DNA of 64,000 nucleotides, taken from Gammaproteobacteria bacterium UBA5078 (GTDB lineage Bacteria > Pseudomonadota > Gammaproteobacteria > Pseudomonadales > Pseudohongiellaceae). A model generated the notes under the pieces. That model was given only the letters and a program-made list of their open reading frames with translations. It had not been told where the DNA came from and made no database searches. The position numbers and the translations under genes were made by a program. Positions 1-9,676 of the stretch are shown here, one piece after another (the first letter of the stretch is position 1; each line of letters begins with the position of its first letter). The DNA lies in the NCBI GenBank assembly GCA_002416505.1, contig DIAM01000020.1, forward strand, positions 254,442 to 318,441. The letters run 5' to 3'.

Positions 1-68
1 GCGCGCTGCACGGTAGGGGCTGCGCAGAGACGCCGTGAACCCCTCCATGGGGGCTTGGCGCGCGGCAT

Positions 69-118
69 CCGACCGCCATGGATGGCGGGAGTGCCGAGAA
101 TGCAGGAGCAATTCATCG
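69..118 (+). repeat. left arm of a perfect 50-bp inverted repeat
   Basis: The 50 bases 69-118 are the exact reverse complement of 395-444, with 276 bp between the arms. Inside each arm is a shorter dyad (CCGCCATGGATGGCGG). The internal dyad and intergenic position fit a dispersed intergenic repeat of the REP/MITE kind. No transposase is nearby. Confidence 0.85.
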
Positions 119-394
119 ACCCTGCCGCTAACACTCTCCTCAGCCCCCACCGCACACCACGCTCCTCAGATTGAGTGCTATTCCTTTGGGGACGGCATAC
201 TTTCGACGTCTTGGTCAGGTTAGGAGGATAACACCACAATTTTTGGGGTGGGGGCAGGGAGAGGCTTCAGTGCAGGCATCTATTTGTTCGCCACATTCTA
301 GTCCGCAAGGGAAAAGAACTCTGTAACAACGCGCGTCCAATAAATCAGAGGGGCAATGTGGAGTGCTTCGATGCAGGACCATGAGCCGCCTGGC

Positions 395-444
395 CGATGA
401 ATTGCTCCTGCATTCTCGGCACTCCCGCCATCCATGGCGGTCGG
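395..444 (-). repeat. right arm of a perfect 50-bp inverted repeat
   Basis: Exact inverted copy of 69-118. Identity stops abruptly at both ends, which suggests two insertions of one mobile-like unit in opposite orientation rather than a single long hairpin. Confidence 0.85.
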
Positions 445-508
445 ACTCGGCGACTGAGCCTACATGGATGTATTTACGGCGTGTCCAGCAGCGAAGTACG
501 CCGCAGTG

Positions 509-577
509 CCACTCGCGCTACGGAGCGCTAACGCAAACTGAGTTCAATCGCGGTCCCACTCTCGCTACGGAGCACTA
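509..577. repeat. imperfect 22-bp direct repeat pair
   Basis: Bases 509-530 and 556-577 match at 20 of 22 positions, both containing CGCTACGGAGC. The pair ends just before the murU stop codon. Function unknown; it is probably another part of the intergenic repeat block. Confidence 0.6.
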
Positions 578-599
578 GAGATCACTGAAGATCCTGGCC

Positions 600-1286
600 C
601 TACGAGAGCACTTCTCTTAGATAGGTATCGAGTTCTAGTAGGCGCTCTGGCGTGCCGATATCGAACCACAGGCCGTCGTGCATTTCTGCCTCGATTAGGT
701 TCGAGGCAATTGCCTTGTTTAGGACTGGCCGCAATGCCAGGGGTTCTTCGGGTAGGTGTGCGAAGAGTTTGGGGTGCATTATGCTGATGCCGCTGTAGGT
801 CAGGCCTGTGTCCGCGCCCTCCGCTGCGATTGTTAGTCGGCCTTCGCTCGTGAGTGCGAAGTCTCCCGCCTGATGATGAGGCGGGTTCTTTACCATGATC
901 AGTCTCGCAAGGGTATCTTCCCCATCTACTGATTTTAAGTTCGTGTAATTGTAGTCCGTCCAGATATCCGCGCTGATTACCGCGAAAGGCTCCTCTCCTA
1001 GCAATGGCAATGCCTTAACTATCCCACCCGCAGTCTCTAGGCGCACCGTCTCACGCGAGTACGCTATGTTGACGCCGTAGCGAGCGCCATCACCAAGTGC
1101 TGCTTCTAACTTTTCCCCTAGGTGGTAGTGATTGATCACGATTTGCGTGATTCCCGCCGCCGCTAGGTTGCCGATGTGATATTCAATAAGCGCCTTGTCG
1201 CCTACTTTCAACAGCGGCTTGGGCAGCGAGTCGGTGAGTGGGCGCATTCTGCTGCCCAAACCCGCCGCCAGAATCATCGCCTTCAT
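600..1286 (-). CDS. murU: N-acetylmuramate alpha-1-phosphate uridylyltransferase MurU
   Basis: A 228-residue nucleotidyltransferase-fold protein. The N-terminus has the NTP-binding signature (ILAAGLGSRMRPLT, then PKPLLKVGDK at about residues 22-31). Family knowledge: MurU converts MurNAc-alpha-1-phosphate and UTP to UDP-MurNAc in cytoplasmic peptidoglycan recycling, bypassing MurA and so contributing to intrinsic fosfomycin resistance. Its ATG overlaps the TGA of the upstream kinase gene in an ATGA, so the two are translationally coupled. Length is close to the Pseudomonas enzyme. A generic sugar-nucleotidyltransferase is the alternative, but the amgK neighbour makes MurU very likely. Confidence 0.92.
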   Translation of the reverse strand: MKAMILAAGLGSRMRPLTDSLPKPLLKVGDKALIEYHIGNLAAAGITQIVINHYHLGEKLEAALGDGARYGVNIAYSRETVRLETAGGIVKALPLLGEEPFAVISADIWTDYNYTNLKSVDGEDTLARLIMVKNPPHHQAGDFALTSEGRLTIAAEGADTGLTYSGISIMHPKLFAHLPEEPLALRPVLNKAIASNLIEAEMHDGLWFDIGTPERLLELDTYLREVLS

Positions 1287-2416
1287 GGCGCCGCGCCCTG
1301 CTGCGCAATGAAGGCCTGCAATTTAGGCGTAGCGAAGGGAAGTATTTTGTTTTCAAACCACTGCACAAACTCAGCCATCTCGGGATGCTGTGGCGCTACC
1401 TGTAGCACATAGTCGATGACCAGAGGGATGTCGGCCATATAACGCGACTTGCCATCGCGCAGGTTCAAGCGCGCGAAGATACCGATGACTTTTAAGTGGC
1501 GTTGCAGCCCCATCAAGTCGAAGTCGCGCAGGAATGAGCGCTCGTCATGCTCTGTGTCGTTCTTTACTAGGCCAACCGCAAGCGCCATCTCTCGAAACTC
1601 TAGCGCCCATGCGCGCACTCGCTGCTCTGGCCACACGATATAGCAATCGCGCAGCAACGAGACTAGGTCATAGGTGTTGGCGCCCACCACGGCGTCTTGA
1701 AAGTCGATCACACCAGGGGCCCGATCGGGATTCTGTTCCGCGTCGGGGCTTAGCAGCATGAGGTTTCTTGAGTGATAGTCGCGATGCACACAGACCTGTG
1801 CTTGGCTAAGCGCCGCATCCTCAAGGAAGGTCCAGGTACGCTCGATCAGGGCACGCTCCTCTTCGTTTAACACGAGCTCTAGGAAACGCTCGCAGAACCA
1901 ATCGTTGAAGAGGTTGAGTTCCCTGCGCAGCAGCGCGCGATCGTATGCGGGCAGCCCGGTAGTGTCACCCTGTGACTGTAGATGGACGAGAGAGGCCATC
2001 GCCGCGCGATATAGCGTGTCGACCTCCAGTCCCGCTTGCAGCGCTGGCAGATACAAGTCATCACCGAAATCCTGCAACAGCATGAAGCCTCTGTCTAAAT
2101 CCACCTCCAGCACCCGTGGCGTGAGCACACCGGCCGTGCGGAACAGATTGGCTACACGCACAAATTGCTCGCTATCTTCATGGGCCGGCGGGGCGTCCAC
2201 TAGGACGAACTGAGATTGCCGCAGGAACTGCCGCTTGCTCGCACTCACCAGTTCATGGTCGCACTCCAGCGCACGTTCGAAGCGCAAGCGAAAATATCGC
2301 CTGAAGCTGGCATCACCTGAGACTACTTCTACCTCACCTACCACCGGACTATGTCCCGTCATATCTTCTAGGCAATGCCGTGCCCAAACAACCAACGCTT
2401 CCCTTCTTTGATCCAT
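1283..2416 (-). CDS. amgK: anomeric MurNAc/GlcNAc kinase AmgK
   Basis: A 377-residue aminoglycoside-phosphotransferase-fold kinase. The catalytic loop is visible as HRDYHSRNLML and the metal-binding loop as VIDFQDAVVG. AmgK phosphorylates the anomeric hydroxyl of MurNAc and GlcNAc, making the substrate for MurU. It overlaps murU by 4 bp and is divergent from lptD, an arrangement known from Pseudomonas. The ATG at 2416 leaves a 142-bp divergent promoter region before the lptD start. Confidence 0.92.
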   Translation of the reverse strand: MDQRREALVVWARHCLEDMTGHSPVVGEVEVVSGDASFRRYFRLRFERALECDHELVSASKRQFLRQSQFVLVDAPPAHEDSEQFVRVANLFRTAGVLTPRVLEVDLDRGFMLLQDFGDDLYLPALQAGLEVDTLYRAAMASLVHLQSQGDTTGLPAYDRALLRRELNLFNDWFCERFLELVLNEEERALIERTWTFLEDAALSQAQVCVHRDYHSRNLMLLSPDAEQNPDRAPGVIDFQDAVVGANTYDLVSLLRDCYIVWPEQRVRAWALEFREMALAVGLVKNDTEHDERSFLRDFDLMGLQRHLKVIGIFARLNLRDGKSRYMADIPLVIDYVLQVAPQHPEMAEFVQWFENKILPFATPKLQAFIAQQGAAP

Positions 2417-2558
2417 AGCGACTCACTATCCCCTGTTTCTATCCAATCCCTAATGAATTATTATGCCAACTCATTGATCGGCATTCACAACCCTGTTCGT
2501 TTTGTCTTGCCAACGTCGACTCCGGAAACCGCCTCATTCTATTGGATCGCCTGCAACA

Positions 2559-5198
2559 ATGCAGTTTCGCAAACGCCTTTTGTACACCAAAATATCCCTA
2601 ATTCTTTCCGCGGGTGCGTTATTGATGCAGCCCGGCACCAGTGCCTATGCGCAGCAAACGAGCGCGGGGCAATGGACTTGCCGCGCAGATGCAAGTGGTG
2701 CGTGGGCGTGTACGGAGAATACCGCAGCGGCGCGCCCCTCTATCACCACTCGCACTGGGACGCGTCGGGCCAGCACCGCCACAAGCAATACGCCACCAGC
2801 GAACGCGCTTCAGGCCAGTAACGTACTGGACTGGATTCCAGTAGAACAGATGAGTGCGATACAGCGAGCCCAAGTCGAGTCCAACTGCTGCGGCGGCTTC
2901 GTGGAACCACAGCGCTTAGGAATAGACGGCACGCCGATAGATCCAGACGAGCAGCCCGAAGGAGCCGCCACGCTGTTCTCCGCCCCCGGCGGCATCAGTC
3001 AGACGAATAACAATGCTGTCAGTATCGAAGGCATTGTCGCGATCCAACAGGGCAACCGCACGGTGAATAACACCGAGGCCACCCTGATCGATCAAGAGGC
3101 CGACACCATTACGCTGTCCGGCAATGTCATATTCCGCGAGCCAGGCGTGTTGTTGCGCGGCGACTCTGCCTTCGTAGACCAAGGCAATAGCGTGAACCGT
3201 ATCGAGCGAGCAGACTATGTGCTGCACCAGTACGGCGTACACGGTTCGGCAAATGTGCTCATCTATGACAGCGAGGGCGAAGTATTAGCCATCGAGAATG
3301 GCGAGTTCAGCCGCTGCGAACCGGGTGACGAATTTTGGAATCTGCAAGCCAAGCGCATGATTCTGGACACCAAGGCTGGCATCGGGCGAGCTACCTCGGT
3401 CACGCTGCGCATCAAGGACGTGCCGGTCTTCCATTACCCCTACACGGTGCCCTTCCCTCTGGGAGATCAGCGCGTCTCGGGCCTTCTCGCCCCCAGTATC
3501 GGCTCGACCAGCGACGGCGGCTTCGACTACTCGCAGCCAATTTACCTAAACCTAGCACCGCATTATGACGCTACGCTTACACCGCGCTATATCGGCGATC
3601 GCGGCGTGATGGCCAGCGGCGAGTTCCGTTACCTAGCGGATTGGTCGATGAATACACTTAGCGCGTCTGTGCTACCCAAGGACAAACTCTTCGACGCCGC
3701 CACGGCGGACGTGTTGGGTTCGGACTCCCCGCCCCGAGAGAAACGCTGGTTTATGGGCTTCCAGCACGACGGGCAACTTGGCGAGCACTGGTCTACCGAG
3801 ATCGACTATGAGGCGGTCAGTGACGACCGTTATTTCCGCGACTTAGGCAGCAATGGCCTAACGGTATCCAGCCGCACCTATCTGCAGCGCCGCGGGCAGC
3901 TCAACTACCGTGCCTCGCAGTGGTATGCAGGCACTCGCGTGCAGAGCATCGACATCATCGACCCTTATATTTCCGCGAGCGACTTGAACCGCCCCTACGA
4001 TCGGCTACCCGAACTCATGCTGGGTGGGGAGTCTCGCCTGGGTGGCCTTCAGTTCGGCGTCGACGCCAACCATGTGCGCTTCGACCGCAGCTTGAATGTC
4101 GCCGATCTCACGGCGGCGCAGATCGACAACGGTGCATTAGCCACCGGTACGCGCGCCCATGTCGAGCCACGCATAAGCTTCCCGATCCGCGGCCAGGCAG
4201 GGTTCATCGTGCCCACAGCGAAGTACAAATACACGACCTGGACTCTGGACCAGCAGGCAATAGGCACACAAGATAACCCCGACCGTGGCGTCGGCGTATT
4301 CAGCCTCGACAGCGGCCTCGTGTTCGAGCGGCCTATGTCGCGCAGCGGTTTCACCCAGACCTTGGAGCCGCGCCTCTACTATCTATACAGCGAGCAACAG
4401 GATCAGGCCTTCCTGCCCACCTTCGACACCGCTCAGCTCAACTTTAGCTTCGGTCAGCTGTTCCGGGATGACCGCTTCAGTGGCCACGACCGCGTCGGCG
4501 ACGCCAATCAGCTTAGCGCCGCCATCGGCAGCCGCTTCCTAGATTCGCGCGGCGAAGAGAGGGGGCGCATCAGCATCGGACAGATCTTCTATTTCGAGGA
4601 CCGCATCGTGTCGCTAGATAGCCCGGTACAGTCGTGGGTCACGCTGCAACCGCGTGACACCGACCGCTCCGCTATCGTCAGCGAAGGCGTCTATCAGTTC
4701 AGCGATACTTGGCGCCTCGGCAGCGACATACAATGGAACGAGGACCAGCAACGCATAGACGAGGGCAGCATGGCGCTGCGCTATCAGAGCGACGACAGCC
4801 ACATCCTCAACCTCGCCTATCGCTACCGTTTATTGGTGGATTTATACGGCCCTGTCCCCCCAGGACTGGACCCGCGCATCAAGCAAACCGACGTTTCTGG
4901 GGTATGGCCGTTGAACAATAATTGGCGTTTATTGGGTCGATGGCACTATGATCATAGCAATTCTCGGAACTTGGACAGCTTCGCGGGAGTCGAATACAGT
5001 AATTGTTGCGCCACTATCCGCCTGATAGGCAGGGAATGGATCGACGAAGACGAATTCTTCCTCCTGCAGGACAAAACCAAAACCGGCGTGTTTTTTCAGC
5101 TGACCCTCAACGGCCTCGGTAACCTTAGTGGCGGCGGCATCAGCAGACTGCTCAGTGACGGCATCCTGGGCTTTAAGGAGTATGAAGCAAATGAATAG
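2559..5198 (+). CDS. lptD: LPS-assembly outer-membrane protein LptD
   Basis: Inserts lipopolysaccharide into the outer leaflet of the outer membrane with LptE. I start it at the ATG at 2559 (879 residues) because a signal peptide begins there (basic MQFRKR, hydrophobic run, AYA-QQ cleavage); a TTG at 2502 would add a non-signal extension. An OstA/LptA-like beta-jellyroll domain covers about residues 160-255 and a large beta-barrel follows to the C-terminus. Cysteines occur at 41, 51, 110/111 and as a CC pair at 816/817, matching the family's disulfide-dependent maturation. The 3' end overlaps surA by 8 bp, starting a coupled lptD-surA-pdxA-rsmA-apaG operon. Confidence 0.96.
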   Translation: MQFRKRLLYTKISLILSAGALLMQPGTSAYAQQTSAGQWTCRADASGAWACTENTAAARPSITTRTGTRRASTATSNTPPANALQASNVLDWIPVEQMSAIQRAQVESNCCGGFVEPQRLGIDGTPIDPDEQPEGAATLFSAPGGISQTNNNAVSIEGIVAIQQGNRTVNNTEATLIDQEADTITLSGNVIFREPGVLLRGDSAFVDQGNSVNRIERADYVLHQYGVHGSANVLIYDSEGEVLAIENGEFSRCEPGDEFWNLQAKRMILDTKAGIGRATSVTLRIKDVPVFHYPYTVPFPLGDQRVSGLLAPSIGSTSDGGFDYSQPIYLNLAPHYDATLTPRYIGDRGVMASGEFRYLADWSMNTLSASVLPKDKLFDAATADVLGSDSPPREKRWFMGFQHDGQLGEHWSTEIDYEAVSDDRYFRDLGSNGLTVSSRTYLQRRGQLNYRASQWYAGTRVQSIDIIDPYISASDLNRPYDRLPELMLGGESRLGGLQFGVDANHVRFDRSLNVADLTAAQIDNGALATGTRAHVEPRISFPIRGQAGFIVPTAKYKYTTWTLDQQAIGTQDNPDRGVGVFSLDSGLVFERPMSRSGFTQTLEPRLYYLYSEQQDQAFLPTFDTAQLNFSFGQLFRDDRFSGHDRVGDANQLSAAIGSRFLDSRGEERGRISIGQIFYFEDRIVSLDSPVQSWVTLQPRDTDRSAIVSEGVYQFSDTWRLGSDIQWNEDQQRIDEGSMALRYQSDDSHILNLAYRYRLLVDLYGPVPPGLDPRIKQTDVSGVWPLNNNWRLLGRWHYDHSNSRNLDSFAGVEYSNCCATIRLIGREWIDEDEFFLLQDKTKTGVFFQLTLNGLGNLSGGGISRLLSDGILGFKEYEANE

Positions 5199-6519
5199 AA
5201 AGACTCTTATACACAGCAGCGCATTAGTGCTTCTGGCCCTGATCTCCAGCAATCTCTTTGCGCAGCGACAGGTGCTCGATAAGGTCGTCGCCATCGTCGA
5301 CGAGGGCGTCGTGCTGCAAAGCGAACTCGATGAGCGCATCGATGAGGTGCGCGCCAACGCCGCAAACGGTGGCCAGGCTCTGCCCCCAGCGGGCGAACTG
5401 CGTACTCAGCTAATCGAGTCATTGATTGTAGAGAACCTGCAGATGCAATTGGCGAATCGCATGGGCATTCGTTACGACGATGACACTATCAATAACGTGA
5501 TGGCTAATATCGCCGAACAGAACAATATGAGTTTCGATGACTATGTTGCCACCCTCGAAACTGCGGGGCGCTATGTCAGCACGCGCGAGCAAATTCGTCG
5601 CGAGTTAATGCTGCGCGACCTGCAACGTGGCATGGTCAATCGTCGCATCAACATCACCGATCAGGAGATCGACAACTTCCTGAACTCGGAGATGGGTCGT
5701 GTCTCCATGGCACCGGACTATTACGTCAGCCAAACCCTGATTCCCGTAGGCGAGAATGAACCCGCCGAAGTCATCGCCGCGAAGCAGCAATTCGCCGAGT
5801 CGATGCTAGCGGCTATCAACAGTGGCACTCCCTTCGAGCAAGTGCGCGAAGTGGCGCAGCGCGCCGCGGCCACCAATCCCCCAACGGGCTTCCCCGTCAG
5901 TGGCGGCGAACTCGGCTGGCGCAAGGCCGATGGACTGCCTAGCCTGTTTGTCGACATCGTGCCCACGATGAAGGCCAACGAAGTGCGCGGCCCCATCCGC
6001 AGTCCTAACGGTTTTCACTTGGTAAAATTGGTTGAGGTACGCGGCGCACTCAACAGCCTCGTGAAGCAGACTCGCGCACGGCACATCCTGATAAGCCCGA
6101 ACGAGATCCGCACCGAAGAGCAGGCTAGGGACTTAGCACAGACACTGCGAGAGCGCATCGTAGCTGGCGAGGACTTCGCCGCAATCGCGCGGCAGAACTC
6201 AGACGACTCGGCCTCTGTGGTGGCCGGTGGTGACATGGGTTGGGCGAATGAGGGCGGCATGCCGCCAGAGTTCGAACAAGTGATCAACGCGATGGAAGTC
6301 GATGAGCTCAGCCAGCCCTTCGAGACCAGTTATGGCTGGCATGTCGCGCAGGTGCTAGAGCGCCGCGAACAAGACCTGAGCCGCCAGTTCAGCCGCCAAC
6401 AGGCGGAGAACACACTGCGCTCACGCAAGTTCGATGTGGAGCTGCAGAACTGGCTGATCGAGATTCGTGAGCAAGCCTATGTGAAGATCAGCCCCCCGAG
6501 CGTTGCAGGAAATCCGTGA
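5191..6519 (+). CDS. surA: periplasmic chaperone and peptidyl-prolyl isomerase SurA
   Basis: Chaperone for outer-membrane proteins, including LptD. I chose the ATG at 5191 (442 residues): AAGGAG at 5175-5180 lies 10 nt upstream, while the ATG at 5182 is too close to it. The N-terminus is a signal peptide ending near NLFAQ. A SurA N-terminal domain is followed by two parvulin (PpiC) domains at about residues 175-280 and 295-395 (ARHILIS starts the second). The gene overlaps the lptD stop, and its own TGA overlaps the pdxA GTG. Confidence 0.96.
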   Translation: MNRKTLIHSSALVLLALISSNLFAQRQVLDKVVAIVDEGVVLQSELDERIDEVRANAANGGQALPPAGELRTQLIESLIVENLQMQLANRMGIRYDDDTINNVMANIAEQNNMSFDDYVATLETAGRYVSTREQIRRELMLRDLQRGMVNRRINITDQEIDNFLNSEMGRVSMAPDYYVSQTLIPVGENEPAEVIAAKQQFAESMLAAINSGTPFEQVREVAQRAAATNPPTGFPVSGGELGWRKADGLPSLFVDIVPTMKANEVRGPIRSPNGFHLVKLVEVRGALNSLVKQTRARHILISPNEIRTEEQARDLAQTLRERIVAGEDFAAIARQNSDDSASVVAGGDMGWANEGGMPPEFEQVINAMEVDELSQPFETSYGWHVAQVLERREQDLSRQFSRQQAENTLRSRKFDVELQNWLIEIREQAYVKISPPSVAGNP

Positions 6520-7523
6520 TCGACCGCATTTGCATCACGGCCGGTGAACCCGCTGGAATTGGTCCCGAACTCTGCATCGCCCTGGCCCAACAGGCCGACA
6601 AGCACAGTGAACGAATCGTAATCGCAGACGCGGACATGCTCTATGCCCGCGCCACGCAAGTCGGCCTGCCCCTTACGCTTATTCCCTTCGACCCGGACAG
6701 TGCTCCCCGTGCCAACAGCGCCGGCGAGTTAAGCGTCATACATGTCCCGCTGCGCGCACCCTGCATGGCAGGCAGGCTCGACCCGGCCAATGCCGAATAT
6801 GTGCTCGAGACCCTGCGCGTTGCCGTGCAAGCCTGCCGCAGCGGCGCGGTAGATGCCATGGTCACCGCGCCAGTGCACAAGGGCGTCATCAACGATGCCG
6901 GCATCGCGTTTACCGGGCATACCGAATTCCTAGCCGAGCAATGTGCCATCCCGCTCACGGTGATGATGCTCGCCACCGCAGGCCTGCGCGTGGCCTTGGC
7001 CACGACGCATCTGCCCCTGCATAGAGTGCCTGCAGCCATCACCAAGGAGCTGCTGCGCGACATCATTCGTATACTCGATGCCGACCTGCGCAAGCGCTTC
7101 GGCATCGCCTCTCCTGTCATCCTCGTGTGCGGCTTAAACCCCCACGCGGGCGAGGGAGGGCACCTGGGCACAGAGGAGCGCGACATCATCGAGCCGGTAC
7201 TAGAGGAGATGCGCGTCAAGGGCGTCCATCTGCTCGGCCCGCTGCCCGCAGACACACTATTCACAGACAAGTACCTCGAGCATGCCGATGCGGTACTGTC
7301 CATGTACCATGATCAGGGCCTGCCCGTGCTTAAATACAAGGGTTTCGGCAAGGCCAGCAACATCACCCTCGGCCTGCCCATCATCCGCACCTCGGTAGAC
7401 CATGGCACCGCACTCGACCTCGCCGGCACTGGCAAGGCGTCGATAGGCAGCCTGATAGAGGCTCTTGCCACCGCACAATTAATGGCGCGCCACACCCGCG
7501 AAGGAGCCCAACACAGTGAGTGA
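6516..7523 (+). CDS. pdxA: 4-hydroxythreonine-4-phosphate dehydrogenase PdxA
   Basis: NAD-dependent enzyme of pyridoxal 5'-phosphate synthesis. The 335-residue protein has the family's GEPAGIGPE N-terminus, the HTEFL segment and the YHDQGLPVLKY metal/substrate region. It starts with GTG at 6516, which overlaps the surA TGA (GTGA), so translation is probably coupled. The order surA-pdxA-rsmA is the classic gammaproteobacterial arrangement. Confidence 0.96.
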   Translation: MIDRICITAGEPAGIGPELCIALAQQADKHSERIVIADADMLYARATQVGLPLTLIPFDPDSAPRANSAGELSVIHVPLRAPCMAGRLDPANAEYVLETLRVAVQACRSGAVDAMVTAPVHKGVINDAGIAFTGHTEFLAEQCAIPLTVMMLATAGLRVALATTHLPLHRVPAAITKELLRDIIRILDADLRKRFGIASPVILVCGLNPHAGEGGHLGTEERDIIEPVLEEMRVKGVHLLGPLPADTLFTDKYLEHADAVLSMYHDQGLPVLKYKGFGKASNITLGLPIIRTSVDHGTALDLAGTGKASIGSLIEALATAQLMARHTREGAQHSE

Positions 7524-8412
7524 GACTCGCAGTAAATCCAAACGCAGCAGCAAAGGCGCGGACCTGCAGAACGATGGCTTTCAGCATCAGGCGCGCAAGC
7601 GCTTCGGCCAAAACTTCCTGCACGATCAGAATATCATTCAGAAAATCCTGCAGTCGATTCGCCCGCAGGACAGCGACCATATTGTGGAGATCGGCCCAGG
7701 CCAGGGCGCGCTGACGCGGCACCTATTGCAGACCTGTGCCAAGCTCGATGCCGTAGAGTTGGATCGCGACCTCGCCGCCTATCTGGTGCAGACGCTCGGC
7801 GCCGACGAGCGCTTCGCGCTGCAACAGGGCGATGTGTTGAAGTTCGATTTCAGCACCCTGACTGACAAGCCCCACAGCCTGCGCATCGTCGGCAACCTGC
7901 CCTATAACATCTCCACTCCGTGCATGTTTCATCTACTCAATTATCAAGCGCTGATAAGCGATATGACCTTCATGCTGCAGTTAGAAGTCGTGCATCGTTT
8001 AGCGGCGCAGGCAGGAGACCCCAATTACGGCAGGCTCGGTTTGATGATGCAGTACTATTGCCAGGTCGAGCATCTATTTGATGTACCCCCTACTGCGTTC
8101 ACTCCGCAACCCAAAGTATGTTCGGCCATCGTTCGACTCACGCCGCACAAGACGCCACCGGTGCAAGTGATCGATGTAAACTGCCTGCAAGAGGTGGTGC
8201 GCATCGCGTTCACGAAGCGCCGCAAGACCTTGAGAAATAGTTTGCGCACCCTCATATCAGAGGCAGAACTGAACGCGTTGGGAATCGACACAACTCTTCG
8301 CCCAGAGAAATTAAGCTTGGCAGACTATGCCCTAATCAGCGACAGTATCAGCCAGAGCCGAGCCCAGCCTCGCTCGGCAGCGCCACAGGAGGAATCCAAT
8401 GTTAAGCAATGA
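7516..8412 (+). CDS. rsmA: 16S rRNA dimethyladenosine transferase RsmA (KsgA)
   Basis: Dimethylates the two adjacent adenines in the 3' terminal hairpin of 16S rRNA. Motifs: RFGQNFLHD near the N-terminus, SAM-binding VEIGPGQGALT, and the catalytic NLPYNIS. The 298-residue product carries a basic N-terminal extension (KSKRSSKG) and a polar tail compared with the usual ~270 residues. The GTG start at 7516 overlaps the end of pdxA by 8 bp; apaG begins inside its 3' end. Confidence 0.96.
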   Translation: MSETRSKSKRSSKGADLQNDGFQHQARKRFGQNFLHDQNIIQKILQSIRPQDSDHIVEIGPGQGALTRHLLQTCAKLDAVELDRDLAAYLVQTLGADERFALQQGDVLKFDFSTLTDKPHSLRIVGNLPYNISTPCMFHLLNYQALISDMTFMLQLEVVHRLAAQAGDPNYGRLGLMMQYYCQVEHLFDVPPTAFTPQPKVCSAIVRLTPHKTPPVQVIDVNCLQEVVRIAFTKRRKTLRNSLRTLISEAELNALGIDTTLRPEKLSLADYALISDSISQSRAQPRSAAPQEESNVKQ

Positions 8413-8788
8413 GATCGTCTCCAAAGAAATCGACATTTCCGTCAAGACTCAGTACATAGACGAGCAGTCTGACCCAGCGAATAAGCGTTTCGTTTTCGCC
8501 TACACCATCGGCATCGAGAATAAGAGCGAGAAACCCGTGAAACTGCTGTCGCGGCACTGGATCATCACCGACGATAACGACAAGGTTGAAGAGGTACGTG
8601 GCACCGGAGTCGTAGGGCAACAGCCGATGATTGGCCCGGGCCAAGTATTTCATTACACCAGTGGTGCCGTGCTGACCACAGGCTTTGGTACTATGCAGGG
8701 AAGTTATGAGATGCTCAGCGAGGACGGCGAGAAGTTTGCGGCGCCCATTCCCGCTTTCCTTCTTTCCCGACCATTGAGCGTGCACTAG
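8399..8788 (+). CDS. apaG: ApaG (DUF525) protein
   Basis: A 129-residue single-domain protein with the DUF525 beta-sandwich signature (SRHWIITD, then GEGPVIGPGQ-like QQPMIGPGQVFHYTSG). Biochemical role unsettled; the fold resembles fibronectin type III and the gene travels with rsmA and apaH. An AGGAGG at 8387-8392 precedes the ATG at 8399, which overlaps the rsmA 3' end by 14 bp. Confidence 0.94.
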   Translation: MLSNEIVSKEIDISVKTQYIDEQSDPANKRFVFAYTIGIENKSEKPVKLLSRHWIITDDNDKVEEVRGTGVVGQQPMIGPGQVFHYTSGAVLTTGFGTMQGSYEMLSEDGEKFAAPIPAFLLSRPLSVH

Positions 8789-8807
8789 AGAAAGGCCAAA
8801 AGCTGTT

Positions 8808-9623
8808 ATGTCAACCTATGCAATAGGCGATATCCAAGGCTGTTATAAGCCATTGCGTAAATTACTCGATAGCGTTGACTTCAAACCCGGCAAGGATCAG
8901 CTGTGGTGTGTCGGTGACCTCATCAATCGCGGTCCGCGCTCTCTGGATACGCTGCGTTTTCTGCGCGACTTGGGCGAGCACGCGACCATCGTGCTCGGCA
9001 ACCATGACCTGCACTTCCTTGCTATCTACTACGGCGCGACTCTCAACCGTAATAAAGACACCCTCCAAGAATTACTCGACGCCCCCGACTGCGAGGAGCT
9101 TAGCACTTGGCTGCGCGGCAAGCCCCTAGCTCACTACGACTGCATAGAGACTCAACAGGGCCCACAGAACTACCTGATGGTGCACGCTGGCGTCGCGCCA
9201 CAATGGTCACTCGAGAAAGTGCTGATGCTCGCCGCGGAAGTCGAACTCACACTGCAAGGCCCAGATTACTTCGGCTTCTTAACGAATATGTATGGCGACA
9301 CGCCGCGGCGCTGGAAGAATAGGCTCACCGGCTATGATCGCTTGCGGGTCATCACCAACTACCTTACCCGCATGCGTTTCTGCAGCGAGAGCGGTAAGCT
9401 CGACCTGCAAGTCAAGGAAGGCCTACTGTTCACTCCCGAAGGTTATAAGCCGTGGTTCGAGTTCGAACAATTAACCCCGGCCGTCAACATCCTCTTCGGT
9501 CACTGGGCGGCGCTAGAGGGCCACACCGGCAACCCCCATGTCTTCGCGCTCGACACCGGTTGCGTGTGGGGACGCGAGCTGACCATGATGCGGCTCGAAG
9601 ACCATAAGTTGTTCAGTGTTTAA
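8808..9623 (+). CDS. apaH: symmetrical bis(5'-nucleosyl)-tetraphosphatase ApaH
   Basis: Hydrolyses Ap4A to two ADP and removes Np4-type caps from RNA. The 271-residue calcineurin-like phosphoesterase shows the metal motifs GDIQGC at the N-terminus, GDLINRGP at about 37-44 and GNHD at about 64-67, plus a C-terminal GHWAALEG. It begins 19 bp after apaG and is probably the last gene of the lptD operon. Confidence 0.95.
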   Translation: MSTYAIGDIQGCYKPLRKLLDSVDFKPGKDQLWCVGDLINRGPRSLDTLRFLRDLGEHATIVLGNHDLHFLAIYYGATLNRNKDTLQELLDAPDCEELSTWLRGKPLAHYDCIETQQGPQNYLMVHAGVAPQWSLEKVLMLAAEVELTLQGPDYFGFLTNMYGDTPRRWKNRLTGYDRLRVITNYLTRMRFCSESGKLDLQVKEGLLFTPEGYKPWFEFEQLTPAVNILFGHWAALEGHTGNPHVFALDTGCVWGRELTMMRLEDHKLFSV

Positions 9624-9676
9624 CGCCCGCGCTACACTGAACCCTCAACACTCAACGCCACGACAGAGTCGAACCC

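Larger units (their letters stand above)
1..599. other. gene-free, repeat-rich intergenic block
   Basis: No convincing gene is present; the short open frames here have no recognisable protein features and run through repeats. The block contains several dyads (for example CCCCTCCATGGGGG near 40-53), a perfect 50-bp inverted repeat (69-118 and 395-444) and an imperfect 22-bp direct repeat near the murU end. It lies downstream of murU, so it may hold transcription-termination or REP-like elements. Confidence 0.6.

Noticed and set aside
35..578. Two open frames in the first 600 bases (35-223 and 363-578)
   Set aside because: Both run through the 50-bp inverted repeat arms and other dyads, have no ribosome-binding site and encode Arg/Ser/His-rich sequence with no protein character.
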